64,000 nucleotides of DNA from Burkholderia ubonensis (GCF_001718695.1 NZ_CP013420.1:186001-250000); one strand, 5' to 3'. Shown: positions 11,380-20,280, numbered from the stretch's first letter. Program-made: numbers and translations. The notes: generated from the letters alone by a model not told the origin.

Positions 11380-12072
11380 TCAGTGCTTCGCGTACTGCGT
11401 TGCGCCGAACAGCACCTCGCGCGCCTTGTCGTCCTGCAGCGCCTTGCGCAGCGACGCCAGCACCTCGACGCCGCGCTGCACCGCCGGCCGCGCGGCGATC
11501 GCCTCATGCCAGCGCTTCACGTTCGGGAATTCGTCGAGCTCGATCCCCTGGTTCTGCCACGAGCGCGTCCACGGGAACGTCGCGATGTCGGCGATCGTGT
11601 AGTCGTCGCCGGCGAGATACGCGGTTTCGCCGAGCCGCTTGTCCATCACGTTGTAGAGGCGGTGCGCTTCGTTCGTATAGCGGTTGACCGCGTAGTCGAT
11701 CTTCTCCGGCGCGTAGAGGCGAAAGTGATGCGCCTGCCCGAGCATCGGGCCGATGCCGCCCATCTGGAACATCAGCCATTGCAGCGTCGCGTAGCGCGCG
11801 GCAGGGTCCGCCGGCAGGAACCGGCCGGTCTTTTCCGCGAGATAGATCAGGATCGCGCCCGACTCGAACAGCGCGATCGGCTTGCCGCCGGGGCCGTCCG
11901 CATCGACGATCGCGGGAATCTTGTTGTTCGGGCTGATCTTCAGGAAATCCGGCTGGAACTGGTCGCCCGCGCCGATATCGATCGGGTGCACGCGATATTC
12001 GAGGCCGGTTTCCTCGAGCAGGATGTGCACCTTGTGGCCGTTCGGGGTCGCCCAGCTGTAGACGTCGATCAT
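11380..12072 (-). CDS. Glutathione S-transferase family protein, YfcG/YghU-like
   Basis: 230 aa on the minus strand. The thioredoxin-like N-terminal domain begins MIDVYSWATPNGHKV, close to E. coli YfcG, and contains the cis-Pro region NNKIPAIVD and the ESGAILIYLAEKTG glutathione-binding turn. The C-terminal helical domain carries the YTIADIATFPW motif. Family precedent points to a Nu-class GST with disulfide-bond reductase activity using glutathione. The ATG at 12072 is chosen because it starts at the conserved MID and has an AGGAGG site about 4 bases upstream. It is convergent with the MaoC gene. Confidence 0.93.
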   Translation of the reverse strand: MIDVYSWATPNGHKVHILLEETGLEYRVHPIDIGAGDQFQPDFLKISPNNKIPAIVDADGPGGKPIALFESGAILIYLAEKTGRFLPADPAARYATLQWLMFQMGGIGPMLGQAHHFRLYAPEKIDYAVNRYTNEAHRLYNVMDKRLGETAYLAGDDYTIADIATFPWTRSWQNQGIELDEFPNVKRWHEAIAARPAVQRGVEVLASLRKALQDDKAREVLFGATQYAKH

Positions 12073-12210
12073 CGTCACCTCCTTCAATGCGTCCGCGATA
12101 GCGGCGCCGCCGGGGCGCCGCGACAGGCGGTCATTAGAGCACGGATCGACGCAGGCTGCCGGCGGCCGCCGCGCGCCGTTCGACGCAGCGTGCGAGCGCA
12201 AATTTCGTGA

Positions 12211-13002
12211 TCAGCGTTTGTAGCGCGCCGCGCGTTTGTCGAGAAACGCGGTGATGCCTTCGAGCGCATCCGCGTGATACAGGGACGCGACGAAATGGTC
12301 GCGTTCGGTGACGAGATGCGCGTCGAGCGGCTGCGCGGCCGCGTCGTCGAGCAGCGCCTTGATGCGCGTCAGCGCATTCGGCGAGATGTTCGCGAGCGCG
12401 TCGGCCCAGGCCAGCGCGTCGGCGAGTGCGGCGCCGGGCGCGGCGAGGCGGTTGACGACGCCGAGCGCATGCAGGCGCTCGGCCGCGACGGGCTTGCCTT
12501 CGAACAGAATCTCGGCCGCGAGCGCGCGCGGCAGCGCGCGGGCGAGGAACCACGAGCCGCCGCCGTCCGGCGTCAGGCCGACGCGCGCATACGACATCAC
12601 GAACTTCGCATCGTGCGCGGCGACGATCAGGTCGCAGGCGAGCGCGAGCGAGAAGCCGGCGCCGGCCGCGGCCCCTTCGACCGCCGCGATGACGGGCTTC
12701 GTCGACGCGTGGATCGCGGCGACCCACGCACCGAGCAGGTCGATGCTGTCGGCCTGATGGGATGGGTCCTTCGAGCGGTTGTCGAGCAGCCGGTTCAGGT
12801 TGCCGCCCGCGCAGAAGAAGCGGTCGGCGCCGGTGAGCACGACCGCGCGAATCGCGGGATCGCGCTCGGCGGTGGCGAGCGCTTCGATGCCCGCCGCATA
12901 CATGTCGGGATGCAGCGCGTTGCGCGCGCCGGGATTGGACAGCGTGAGGACGAGCGTCGATTCGCTGTCGGACGGGCGTGACGCCAGCAGTTCAGCACTC
13001 AT
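12211..13002 (-). CDS. Enoyl-CoA hydratase/isomerase family protein, PaaG-like
   Basis: 263-aa crotonase-fold protein. The oxyanion-hole segments are visible in ADRFFCAGGNL and EGAAAGAGFSLALACD. At the catalytic positions it reads SYARVGLTPDGGGSWFL: the first hydratase glutamate is absent and the second is aspartate. That resembles PaaG-type isomerases more than classical crotonases, so isomerase or ring-opened CoA chemistry is possible. The start MSAELLASR is preferred over an upstream in-frame ATG. It is read divergently from the next GST gene. Confidence 0.88.
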   Translation of the reverse strand: MSAELLASRPSDSESTLVLTLSNPGARNALHPDMYAAGIEALATAERDPAIRAVVLTGADRFFCAGGNLNRLLDNRSKDPSHQADSIDLLGAWVAAIHASTKPVIAAVEGAAAGAGFSLALACDLIVAAHDAKFVMSYARVGLTPDGGGSWFLARALPRALAAEILFEGKPVAAERLHALGVVNRLAAPGAALADALAWADALANISPNALTRIKALLDDAAAQPLDAHLVTERDHFVASLYHADALEGITAFLDKRAARYKR

Positions 13003-13202
13003 GCGAGTGTGTCTCCATCGAATGGCGCGGCTGCGATGCCGCATTCGCTGCACGGACAGGCGATGATGTCGCGGCTGCGGAGGCAGCGAAGTCGTGACAG
13101 AATTGAAACTGCCTTAGACTAGCACGAACGTGCTTTTCAGCACGACGAATCCCGATGCGCCGGGCACCGGCCCGGCCACATCCCGCGAGGAAGGAGACTC
13201 CG

Positions 13203-13859
13203 ATGCTACAGCTGTGCGGTATTCCGTTGTCCAACTACTACAACAAGGTGAAGTTCGTCCTGCTCGAGTACGGCATTCCGTTCGAGGAAGCGCCGTGCGG
13301 CCTGCCGATCAGTGATCCGGCTGTACTCGCCGATACGCCGCTCGGCAAGATTCCGTTCCTGAAGACCGAACAGGGCGCGCTGTTCGAATCGCAGGTGATC
13401 ATCGAATATCTGGCGGCGCGCTATCCGGACAAGCCGATTTTCCCGTCCGACCCGTTTGCGGCGGCGAAGGTGCGTGAGCTCGTCGAGACGCTCGAGCTGT
13501 ATCTCGAATGGACCGCGCGCGAGGTCTATACGGAAGCGTTTTTCGGCGGGAAGGTCAGCGACGGGATGAAGGCGCACGTCGAGAAGCGCCTGCCGCGCGC
13601 GATCGACGCGTTCAAGACGATGACGCGCTTTTCGCCCTACGTGCTCGGCGATTCGTTCGGTCTCGCGGACATCGCCGCGTCGATCCACCTGCCGGTCATC
13701 GGCATGGCGACGAAGACGGTCTACGGCCGCGATTTCCTGCTCGAAGCGGGCATCGACTGGAAGGCGCACGCGAAGCTGGTCGGCGCACGGCCCGCCGCGC
13801 AGCGCGTGGCCGCCGACCGCAAGGCGTACGTTGAAGCGGCAAACCTCGCGCGTTCGTAA
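13203..13859 (+). CDS. Glutathione S-transferase family protein
   Basis: 218 aa. The N-terminal thioredoxin-like domain starts MLQLCGIPLSNYYNKVKF and includes GKIPFLKT and a glutathione-binding ESQVIIEYLAARYP segment. The C-terminal helical domain carries FGLADIAASIHLP. GAAGGAG precedes the ATG. An N-terminal Ser/Tyr pair near residue 10 could be the thiolate-stabilising residue. The specific substrate cannot be inferred. It is divergent from the crotonase gene across a 200-base promoter-containing gap. Confidence 0.9.
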   Translation: MLQLCGIPLSNYYNKVKFVLLEYGIPFEEAPCGLPISDPAVLADTPLGKIPFLKTEQGALFESQVIIEYLAARYPDKPIFPSDPFAAAKVRELVETLELYLEWTAREVYTEAFFGGKVSDGMKAHVEKRLPRAIDAFKTMTRFSPYVLGDSFGLADIAASIHLPVIGMATKTVYGRDFLLEAGIDWKAHAKLVGARPAAQRVAADRKAYVEAANLARS

Positions 13860-13900
13860 GCACGGCCCGGCCGCCCGCGCGGCTCGCGGCGGCGCCCCGG

Positions 13901-15073
13901 TTACAGGCGCGCCAGCCGTTCCAGTGCGGACGCGAGCGTGCGCTCCTGCTTCGCGAAGCAGAAGCGCACGACGCCCGATTCATGCGGCGCGTGATAGAAC
14001 GCCGACACCGGGATCGCCGCGACGCCGATTTCCGTCGTGAGCCACTTCGAGAATTCCGCTTCGGGCAGGTCGCTGATTGCCGAATAGTCGACGCACTGGA
14101 AATACGTGCCCGAGCACGGCAGCAGCTTGAACCGCGTGCGTTCGAGGCCGGCGCGGAAGAAGTCGCGCTTGTCCTGGTAGAAGCCGGCGAGCGTCAGGTA
14201 CGGCGCCGGGTCGCGCAGGTAGTCGGCGAGCCCGAACTGCATCGGCGTATTCACCGTGAATACGTTGAACTGATGGACCTTGCGGAACTCCGCGCTGAGC
14301 GCGGCGGGCGCGGCCACGTAGCCGACCTTCCAGCCCGTCACGTGATAGGTCTTGCCGAAGCTGGACACGATGAAGCTGCGCGCGGCCAGCTCCGGATAGC
14401 GCGCGACGCTTTCATGGCGCGCGCCGTCGTACACCATGTGCTCGTACACCTCGTCCGACAGGATCAGCAGGTTGGTGCCGCGCACGATCTCCTCGAGCTT
14501 GCGCATGTCCGCTTCGCGCCACACGGTGCCGGTCGGATTGTGCGGCGTGTTGATCAGGATCATCCGCGTCTTCGGCGTGATCGCGGCCGCGAGGCGATCG
14601 AACGGGATCGCGTAGTCCGGCGCTTCCAGCGTGATGAATACCGGCTTGCCGCCCGCGAGTTCGATCGACGGCAGGTAGCTGTCGTAGGTCGGCTCGACGA
14701 CGATCACCTCGTCACCCGGGTGCACCGCGCACAGGATCGCGGTGAGCAGCGCCTGCGTCGCGCCGGCCGTCACCGTGATCTCGGTCGCCGGATCGTAGCG
14801 GCGGCCGTACACCTGCGCGATCTTGTCGGCGATCGCTTCGCGCAGCGGCGCGACGCCGGCCATCGGCGGATACTGGTTGTGGCCGTCGCGCATCGCGGCG
14901 GCGACCGCGTCGACGATCCGCGGGTCGCAATCGAAGTCCGGGAAGCCCTGGCCGAGGTTGACGGCGCCTTTCTCGGCGGCAAGCGCGCTCATGACCGTGA
15001 AGATCGTCGTGCCGACGTTCGGCAGACGCGAGGGGAAAACGGGAGTCGTTGGCATGTCGGAGGGAGCGTTCAT
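13901..15073 (-). CDS. Pyridoxal phosphate-dependent aminotransferase, YbdL/methionine aminotransferase type
   Basis: 390-aa class I/II aminotransferase. The PLP lysine lies in SSFGKTYHVTGWKVG; the cofactor-ring segment is NTPHNPTG and the aspartate contact is in LSDEVYEHMVYDG. These three motifs are close to E. coli YbdL, a methionine/aromatic 2-oxo-acid aminotransferase, so methionine or an aromatic amino acid is the most likely donor. The start is at MNAPSDM. Its neighbour on the same strand is a PIN-domain gene ending 33 bases before the aminotransferase would begin. Confidence 0.92.
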   Translation of the reverse strand: MNAPSDMPTTPVFPSRLPNVGTTIFTVMSALAAEKGAVNLGQGFPDFDCDPRIVDAVAAAMRDGHNQYPPMAGVAPLREAIADKIAQVYGRRYDPATEITVTAGATQALLTAILCAVHPGDEVIVVEPTYDSYLPSIELAGGKPVFITLEAPDYAIPFDRLAAAITPKTRMILINTPHNPTGTVWREADMRKLEEIVRGTNLLILSDEVYEHMVYDGARHESVARYPELAARSFIVSSFGKTYHVTGWKVGYVAAPAALSAEFRKVHQFNVFTVNTPMQFGLADYLRDPAPYLTLAGFYQDKRDFFRAGLERTRFKLLPCSGTYFQCVDYSAISDLPEAEFSKWLTTEIGVAAIPVSAFYHAPHESGVVRFCFAKQERTLASALERLARL

Positions 15074-15106
15074 CGGTGGCTGTCGGAAGTGAAGGGCGCC
15101 GGCGGC

Positions 15107-15604
15107 TCAGGCCGGCGTGGCCGCGTCGGCGATGGCGACGTCGAGCGTGCACGCGTCGGTGAACGGCGCGGGCTGGGCGATCCGGAAGCCGAAGTCGCGC
15201 GCGGTGCGCTTCGCGAGCTTGAGCAGCGCCCGGTCCTTCGACACGAGCCACTCGGCTTGCGCGGCGCGCGCCAGTTCGAGAAACTTCTGATCGTCGCGAT
15301 CCTTGCATTTCGGCAGTGGCGGCGCGTCGGCGGCGACCGGCGGCGGTTCGACCCTTTGCGCGAGGCGGGCGACGGTTGCGAGCGCGGCCGCCTTGTCGAC
15401 CGCGCGCGCCTGAAACTGCGGATAGTCGAGCACGTGCTCGAGCTCGGTCAGGCAGCGGCCGTCGATCAGCGCGACGAGCGCGCCGCGCTCTAGCGCGGCC
15501 CGGATCGGGCGCGTGGCGGGATCGTCGAAGACGAGGATGTCGATCCAGACGTTCGAATCGAGCACGACGCGACATGCGGCGCGCGGGGCGGGGGAGCTGG
15601 GCAT
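15107..15604 (-). CDS. PIN-domain protein, putative toxin component (COG1569-like)
   Basis: 165 aa. A PIN nuclease fold is indicated by the N-terminal acidic motif VVLDSNVWIDIL (about residues 13-24), a mid-protein acidic pair in KCKDRDDQKFLELA, and the late aspartate in WLVSKDRALLKLA. These would bind Mg2+ for RNA cleavage. The family is usually annotated as a toxin-antitoxin toxin, but no antitoxin gene is visible beside it: the neighbours are an aminotransferase and yaaA. It could act alone or with a distant partner. Confidence 0.85.
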   Translation of the reverse strand: MPSSPAPRAACRVVLDSNVWIDILVFDDPATRPIRAALERGALVALIDGRCLTELEHVLDYPQFQARAVDKAAALATVARLAQRVEPPPVAADAPPLPKCKDRDDQKFLELARAAQAEWLVSKDRALLKLAKRTARDFGFRIAQPAPFTDACTLDVAIADAATPA

Positions 15605-15661
15605 TCGTTACAATCGGTGGTTTTCGTCTGACCGCACGGCACGGCGTGCCAGCGAGCCTCT

Positions 15662-16444
15662 ATGATAATCGTTCTCTCTCCCGCGAAATCCCTCGACTAC
15701 GACACCCCTGCCCATGTCGCGACCTACACCGAGCCTGCGTTCGTCGACGACGCGTCGGAGTTGATCGACGGGCTGCGCAAGCTGTCGCCGCAGGACATCG
15801 CGACGCTGATGGACATCTCCGATCCGCTCGCGCGCCTGAACTTCCAGCGCTACGCGGACTGGTCGCCGGCGTTCTCGCCCGCGAACGCGAAGCAGGCGGT
15901 GCTCGCGTTCAACGGCGACGTGTACGAAGGCTTCGACGCGAAGTCGCTGTCGGCGGCGGACCTCGATTACGCGCAGCAGCACGTGCGCGTGCTGTCGGGA
16001 CTGTACGGGCTGCTGCGCCCGCTCGACCTGTTGCAGCCGTACCGGCTCGAGATGGGCACGCGCTTCGCGAACGGGCGCGGCAAGGATCTCTATGCGTTCT
16101 GGGGCGACCGGATCACCCGCGCGTTGAACGCGCAGCTGGAAACCCGCAGCGGCGCGTCGCGGGTGCTGGTCAACTGCGCGTCGACCGAGTATTTCAAGTC
16201 GGTCAAGCCGAAGCTGCTGGCCGCGCCGGTCGTCACGCCGGTGTTCGAGGACTGGAAGGGCGGCCGCTACAAGATCATCAGCTTCCATGCGAAGCGCGCG
16301 CGCGGCCTGATGGCCCGCTATGTCGTCGAGAACCGGATCGCCGAACCGCAGGCGCTGAGGGATTTCGCGGCGGAAGGCTATGCGTTCGACGAAGCCGCAT
16401 CGAACGATTCGACTTACGTATATCGCCGGCGAGTCGGCGAGTGA
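15662..16444 (+). CDS. yaaA: Peroxide stress protein YaaA
   Basis: 260 aa, the usual length. The family's N-terminus [13 protein letters not shown] and the conserved stretches [21 protein letters not shown] and [16 protein letters not shown] are all present. YaaA lowers intracellular free iron and limits DNA damage during hydrogen peroxide stress in E. coli. The start codon has no clear ribosome site but the conserved N-terminus fixes it. A carboxypeptidase gene follows on the same strand after 55 bases. Confidence 0.95.
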   Translation: MIIVLSPAKSLDYDTPAHVATYTEPAFVDDASELIDGLRKLSPQDIATLMDISDPLARLNFQRYADWSPAFSPANAKQAVLAFNGDVYEGFDAKSLSAADLDYAQQHVRVLSGLYGLLRPLDLLQPYRLEMGTRFANGRGKDLYAFWGDRITRALNAQLETRSGASRVLVNCASTEYFKSVKPKLLAAPVVTPVFEDWKGGRYKIISFHAKRARGLMARYVVENRIAEPQALRDFAAEGYAFDEAASNDSTYVYRRRVGE

Positions 16445-16499
16445 CCTGCGGGCGGTTCACGAGACCGCCGGCGCAGCCTTGCATGGGACAGGAGAGACG

Positions 16500-17654
16500 A
16501 TGACCCTTTCGATCACCAGTAATTTCGACGCCGGCGCGATCGACGTCGTGTCGTGCGAGCGGCCGGACGCGATCCGTCTGCGCGTGCGCGGCGACAATCA
16601 GGCGGAATTCGCGCAGTGGTTCTACTACCGCGTGACGGGCGTGCGCGGCGAGCGTTGCGTGATGACGTTCGAGAACGCGGCCGAATGCGCGTATCCGTCG
16701 GGCTGGCGCAACTACAGCGCGGTCGCGAGCTACGACCGGGTCGACTGGTTCCGCGTGCCGACGACGTTCGACGGCAAGACGATGACGATCGACCATACGC
16801 CCGAGTTCGACAGCATCTATTACGCGTATTTCGAGCCGTACTCGGAAGAGCGTCATGCGGCGTTTCTCGGCGCGGTTCAGCAATTGCCGCAGGCGAGCGT
16901 GACCGAGCTCGGCCGGACCGTCGAAGGGCGGCCGATGTCGCTGCTGACGCTCGGCGCGCCGGACACGGAGGGCGCGCCGAAGAAGAAGGTGTGGATCATT
17001 GCGCGCCAGCATCCGGGCGAGACGATGGCCGAGTGGTTCGTCGAGGGGCTCGTCAAGCGTCTTGCCGGTTGGGGCGACTGGGCGGGCGATCCGGTCGCGC
17101 GCAAGCTTTACGACCGTGCGACGTTCTACATCGTGCCGAACATGAATCCCGACGGCAGCGCGCACGGCAACCTGCGGACCAACGCCGCCGGCGCGAACCT
17201 GAATCGCGAATGGATGGAGCCGGATGCCGCGCGCAGCCCCGAGGTGCGGGTCGTGCGCGAAGCGATTCACGCGACCGGCTGCGATCTGTTCTTCGACATC
17301 CACGGCGACGAGGATCTGCCGTACGTGTTCGTCGCGGGCTCGGAAATGCTGCCGAGCTTCACCGAGCAGCAAGGGATCGAGCAGACGGCGTTCATCGACG
17401 CGTTCAAGGTTGCGAGCCCGGACTTTCAGGACGAGCACGGCTACGCGGCGAGCAAGTACAAGGAGGATGCGCTCAAGCTCGCGTCGAAGTACATCGGGCA
17501 CCGGTTCGGATGCCTGTCGTTGACGCTCGAGATGCCGTTCAAGGACAACGCGAACCTGCCCGACGAGCGCGTCGGCTGGAACGGCGAACGCAGCGCGGCG
17601 CTCGGCGCGGCGATGCTGGCCGCGATCCTGCGACACATCGAGACGTTCGCGTAA
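16500..17654 (+). CDS. M14 family zinc carboxypeptidase, cytosolic carboxypeptidase-like
   Basis: 384 aa. An N-terminal beta-rich domain (about residues 1-115) precedes the zinc peptidase domain. Zinc ligands are visible in ARQHPGETMAEW (His and Glu) and FFDIHGDEDLPY (His); the catalytic glutamate is in LTLEMPFKDN. NPDG and NAAGANLNREW form the substrate-carboxylate pocket. No signal peptide, so it is probably cytosolic, like the AGTPBP-related bacterial group. An in-frame upstream ATG lies inside yaaA; the ATG at 16500 follows GGAGAG. Confidence 0.92.
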   Translation: MTLSITSNFDAGAIDVVSCERPDAIRLRVRGDNQAEFAQWFYYRVTGVRGERCVMTFENAAECAYPSGWRNYSAVASYDRVDWFRVPTTFDGKTMTIDHTPEFDSIYYAYFEPYSEERHAAFLGAVQQLPQASVTELGRTVEGRPMSLLTLGAPDTEGAPKKKVWIIARQHPGETMAEWFVEGLVKRLAGWGDWAGDPVARKLYDRATFYIVPNMNPDGSAHGNLRTNAAGANLNREWMEPDAARSPEVRVVREAIHATGCDLFFDIHGDEDLPYVFVAGSEMLPSFTEQQGIEQTAFIDAFKVASPDFQDEHGYAASKYKEDALKLASKYIGHRFGCLSLTLEMPFKDNANLPDERVGWNGERSAALGAAMLAAILRHIETFA

Positions 17655-17678
17655 GCGCGTTTTCGGCGGGGCAATAAG

Positions 17679-17714
17679 AAAGCCGGGGCATCACTGGATG
17701 TCCCGGCTTTTTTT
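17679..17714. terminator. Rho-independent terminator, M14 peptidase gene
   Basis: A stem of about 13 pairs (AAGCCGGGGCATC with GATGTCCCGGCTT, one G-U) and a 4-base loop is followed by seven T on the plus strand. It lies 25 bases after the peptidase stop. An A-run on the other side is short, so it mainly serves the plus-strand gene. Confidence 0.85.
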
Positions 17715-17739
17715 CGCTTGGCCGTTGTCGCCCGTCGTG

Positions 17740-18366
17740 TCAGGACTTCTTAGCCGTTGATTTCTTCTTCACGGCCTTCTTCTGGGGCGTGGATCGCTTC
17801 GTTGCCGAAGCCTTCTTGGCGGTGCGGCCGGATGCTTTCGCCTTGGTCTTGCCCTTCGCCGACTTGCCTTTGAAGCTCTTCTTCGACGGCGCAGGCCGTT
17901 CGGCACGTGGCTTGAGCGGCGGAACCGGATCGTTCCAGCCGAACGCGAGCATCTGCTGGCCGACATATCCGCAACGGAATTTCAGCGGTGTCGAGTCGCT
18001 GCCGTCGTTGTGAATGCCGAGCCCGTCGACGGTGACGATGTTGTCGACCTTGACGCGCTGCTTGCCTTGGTCGAACGCGTCGTTCCACGGCGTGATCGTC
18101 GCTTTGCCGCTGTCGAACGCACTGGGCGGGAATTCGACGCGATCGAAGGCCGACGACGTGCTGGCGATGAAGCTGCCGTGGGCCGCGCAGTCCGCGACGA
18201 GCGGATCGGCATGCATCTCGTTGACGAATTTGTTGATCAGTTCGGAGCGCTGGTCGAGGAGGTCGGCGAAGACCGGCGCCGGAAGTGCAAGCGACAGACC
18301 GGCGACACAGGCTGCCAGCTTGCCGAACGCTCTGAGAATTCGGAGCGGGGCGGGTGAGCTGTCCAT
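17740..18366 (-). CDS. Exported protein with Lys/Ala-rich histone-like tail (possible DUF930 family)
   Basis: 208 aa. A hydrophobic N-terminal segment (about residues 8-32, ending ALPAPVFA) looks like a signal peptide. The middle domain has three cysteines, in VADCAAHG and FRCGYVGQ among others, and an FGWNDPVPP end. I associate it with DUF930-type proteins but am not certain. From about residue 155 the tail is a low-complexity Lys/Ala/Ser/Thr run (KKAVKKKSTAKK) resembling histone H1 tails, unusual for an exported protein. An ATG 10 codons upstream is an alternative start. Confidence 0.75.
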   Translation of the reverse strand: MDSSPAPLRILRAFGKLAACVAGLSLALPAPVFADLLDQRSELINKFVNEMHADPLVADCAAHGSFIASTSSAFDRVEFPPSAFDSGKATITPWNDAFDQGKQRVKVDNIVTVDGLGIHNDGSDSTPLKFRCGYVGQQMLAFGWNDPVPPLKPRAERPAPSKKSFKGKSAKGKTKAKASGRTAKKASATKRSTPQKKAVKKKSTAKKS

Positions 18367-18518
18367 CTGGTTATTGGTGAGGAGCAAATAAGACATCGGG
18401 CACGTATAGATGCCCGATGAAGAACCGGAGTTCAATCTTAGCGTAAAAAAGTTGTGCGGCCTTAGATGCCGTACTCTGCCGCGCTGCGCAATACGACCCG
18501 GCGCACGGCGCGTGCCGT

Positions 18519-19193
18519 TTACGCGCGCGGGCCGCCGAGACGATAGCGCCGGACGTCGAAAGTCGTGACCCAGGCAGGGCGATAGACGGCGATGAGGGCT
18601 GTCGCCATGCCGGTGAACCATGCTTCGCCGAGCGCGAGCAAGGCCGTGTTCCACAGATAGCCGGACGGAATGACGATGGCGGTGCCGTCCGCGAGTGCGA
18701 GCTGCACCCCGGCCGCTGCGGCGGCGACCGCGACGATCGTGATGGCGGGCGACAGAAACCCCTGGCCGGTAATGAACGATGACAGATTGTGCGGCAGCCA
18801 CGCGAGCGCGGCGCGCTGCAGCACCGCGGACACGGCGACGGGCAGCGCGCCGTACACCAGATAAGTGAGGCCGATGCCTTGCCATGGCGCATCGAAGACC
18901 ACTGCGGCGATGCACGTGACCACGCCCATCGCGATCAGCGCGAGTGTCCAGTCGAATAATGTGACGAGCAGGGTCGCGCCGAGCAGGTGCATGACGAGTC
19001 CGTCTTCGAGCCAGGCGTTCGACGCCCAGAGCACCGTGATCGCCGTGATGAGCGCGAGCCATACGTGCTGGAGCGTCGCATCCTGGAGACGGACGAACGG
19101 GCGCTTCCAGATCGCCAGCGCGAGCAGGGCCGCGGCGGCGATCCAGCCACCGACGCCAACCCATAGCGGAAGCGGTGTGAAGAGAAAACCCAT
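18519..19193 (-). CDS. CbiM-like energy-coupling factor transporter permease (orphan)
   Basis: 224-aa membrane protein with six or seven hydrophobic segments. The alternating loops and helices, with PHNLSSFITGQGFLSP and YLWNTALLALGEAWFTGMATALI, resemble the CbiM S-component of cobalt/nickel ECF transporters (PF01891). The classical N-terminal metal-binding MHIxxG is not present; the protein begins MGFLFTPLPLW. No ATPase or T-component gene is nearby, so its substrate and partners are unknown. It lies between the Lys-tailed protein and a LuxR-type regulator, all on the minus strand. Confidence 0.7.
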   Translation of the reverse strand: MGFLFTPLPLWVGVGGWIAAAALLALAIWKRPFVRLQDATLQHVWLALITAITVLWASNAWLEDGLVMHLLGATLLVTLFDWTLALIAMGVVTCIAAVVFDAPWQGIGLTYLVYGALPVAVSAVLQRAALAWLPHNLSSFITGQGFLSPAITIVAVAAAAAGVQLALADGTAIVIPSGYLWNTALLALGEAWFTGMATALIAVYRPAWVTTFDVRRYRLGGPRA

Positions 19194-19268
19194 GCGTCCA
19201 TATTACTCGTTGAACATCAAAGCTGGGAATTCGCGAATGCCGACCGTCGCAATATCGATACTGTCCGA

Positions 19269-20105
19269 CTAACGCTCGCGCCGAAACCGTACGCTCGGCT
19301 CGGCTGCGATCGGCAGATCGTGGGGGCCGGCGTTCGCCGCGGGCGACGGATAGCGGCGATCGTTCCGGTGCTTGCGCAGCGGAATCGGGCCGCGCTCGCC
19401 GATGGCGGGTTTGCCGGCCCGGTCGCGGTTGGCCAGCAACACCTCGAGGTGCGGAGACAGCCAGCCGTTGTAGATCGCGACCGCGGCGGCGCGATTGGTC
19501 GCGCCAAGTTGCTGGAAAATGCTCGCGAGGTGGATCTTCACGGTGCCTTCGCTGATGCCGAGCGTGCGCGCGATCATCTTGTTGGTGTTGCCCATGTGGA
19601 CGAAACGCATGATCTGCGCTTGCCGCGGCGATAGCAGCCCGCTCGGCGGGCGGCGCGGCAACGTGCCGGCGAGCGTCTGGAAATGGGTGTCGTTGCGTGT
19701 CCCGGCAGGCGAGGGCAGCAGGCTCAGCGCGATGGGGGGAATGTAATGTCCGCCGAGCAGCACCATTTCGAATGCGCGGACGATCAGGTGCGGCCGTGTC
19801 GAGCGAGGGATCACGCCGGTGACGCCGTAGTCGTAGAACCGCTGGATGGCTGCCGGCGTCGACTCGTCGACCATCACCGCAACGGGCGTCGGCGAGCACG
19901 CGCTGCAGAGCGCCTGCAACTCACCGTGGCGGCCGACATCCGGCCAGTTGATCGCGACCAGGTCGAAGCGCTCGGTGCGCAGCAGCCGACGCGCCTGGAA
20001 ACCGTCGGGCGCATCGTTGATGGTGGCGTGACGGTCGATCTGTCGTAGCAGCACCTTCAGTCCGTCACGCCGTTCGGCGTCTGAGTTCAGCACCAGGAAC
20101 CGCAT
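19269..20105 (-). CDS. LuxR-type response regulator with degenerate receiver domain
   Basis: 278 aa from MRFLVLNSD. Residues 1-120 look like a receiver domain, and the HTH DNA-binding domain follows at about 165-230 (LSPRQAQIMRFVHMGNTNKMIARTLG, then SEGTVKIHLASIFQQLG). The expected phosphoacceptor position reads DLVAINWPD, with Asn where Asp is usual, and the conserved lysine region reads VIPRSTRP. It therefore probably works without classical phosphorylation. A basic, Pro-rich tail of about 40 residues follows the HTH. No histidine kinase gene is adjacent. An alternative start lies 14 codons upstream. Confidence 0.85.
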   Translation of the reverse strand: MRFLVLNSDAERRDGLKVLLRQIDRHATINDAPDGFQARRLLRTERFDLVAINWPDVGRHGELQALCSACSPTPVAVMVDESTPAAIQRFYDYGVTGVIPRSTRPHLIVRAFEMVLLGGHYIPPIALSLLPSPAGTRNDTHFQTLAGTLPRRPPSGLLSPRQAQIMRFVHMGNTNKMIARTLGISEGTVKIHLASIFQQLGATNRAAAVAIYNGWLSPHLEVLLANRDRAGKPAIGERGPIPLRKHRNDRRYPSPAANAGPHDLPIAAEPSVRFRRER

Positions 20106-20245
20106 ATCCAACCTCCATGAGATGAGTCGTTGATCCGCCGTCGGCATGTCTTCGATCCGATAGTGACAAAGACCTTACACGATGTCTGCTTGGCTGAAAG
20201 GCTTAGGAGAAGTCTGAAATTTGGACGGGAAGGCGCGCCGGTGCG

Positions 20246-20280
20246 AAAAAAAGCCGCTCCGGCAGAAACCGGAGCGGCTT
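20246..20280 (-). terminator. Rho-independent terminator, DUF2863 gene
   Basis: Perfect 12-base stem (AAGCCGCTCCGG with CCGGAGCGGCTT, 6-base loop) ending in seven T when read on the minus strand. It lies 25 bases after the DUF2863 stop. Confidence 0.9.

Noticed and set aside
18366..19899. One long minus-strand frame running from the Lys-tailed protein through neighbouring genes
   Set aside because: It merges an out-of-frame reading of the CbiM-like and LuxR genes; the only real part is the C-terminal 208 codons.
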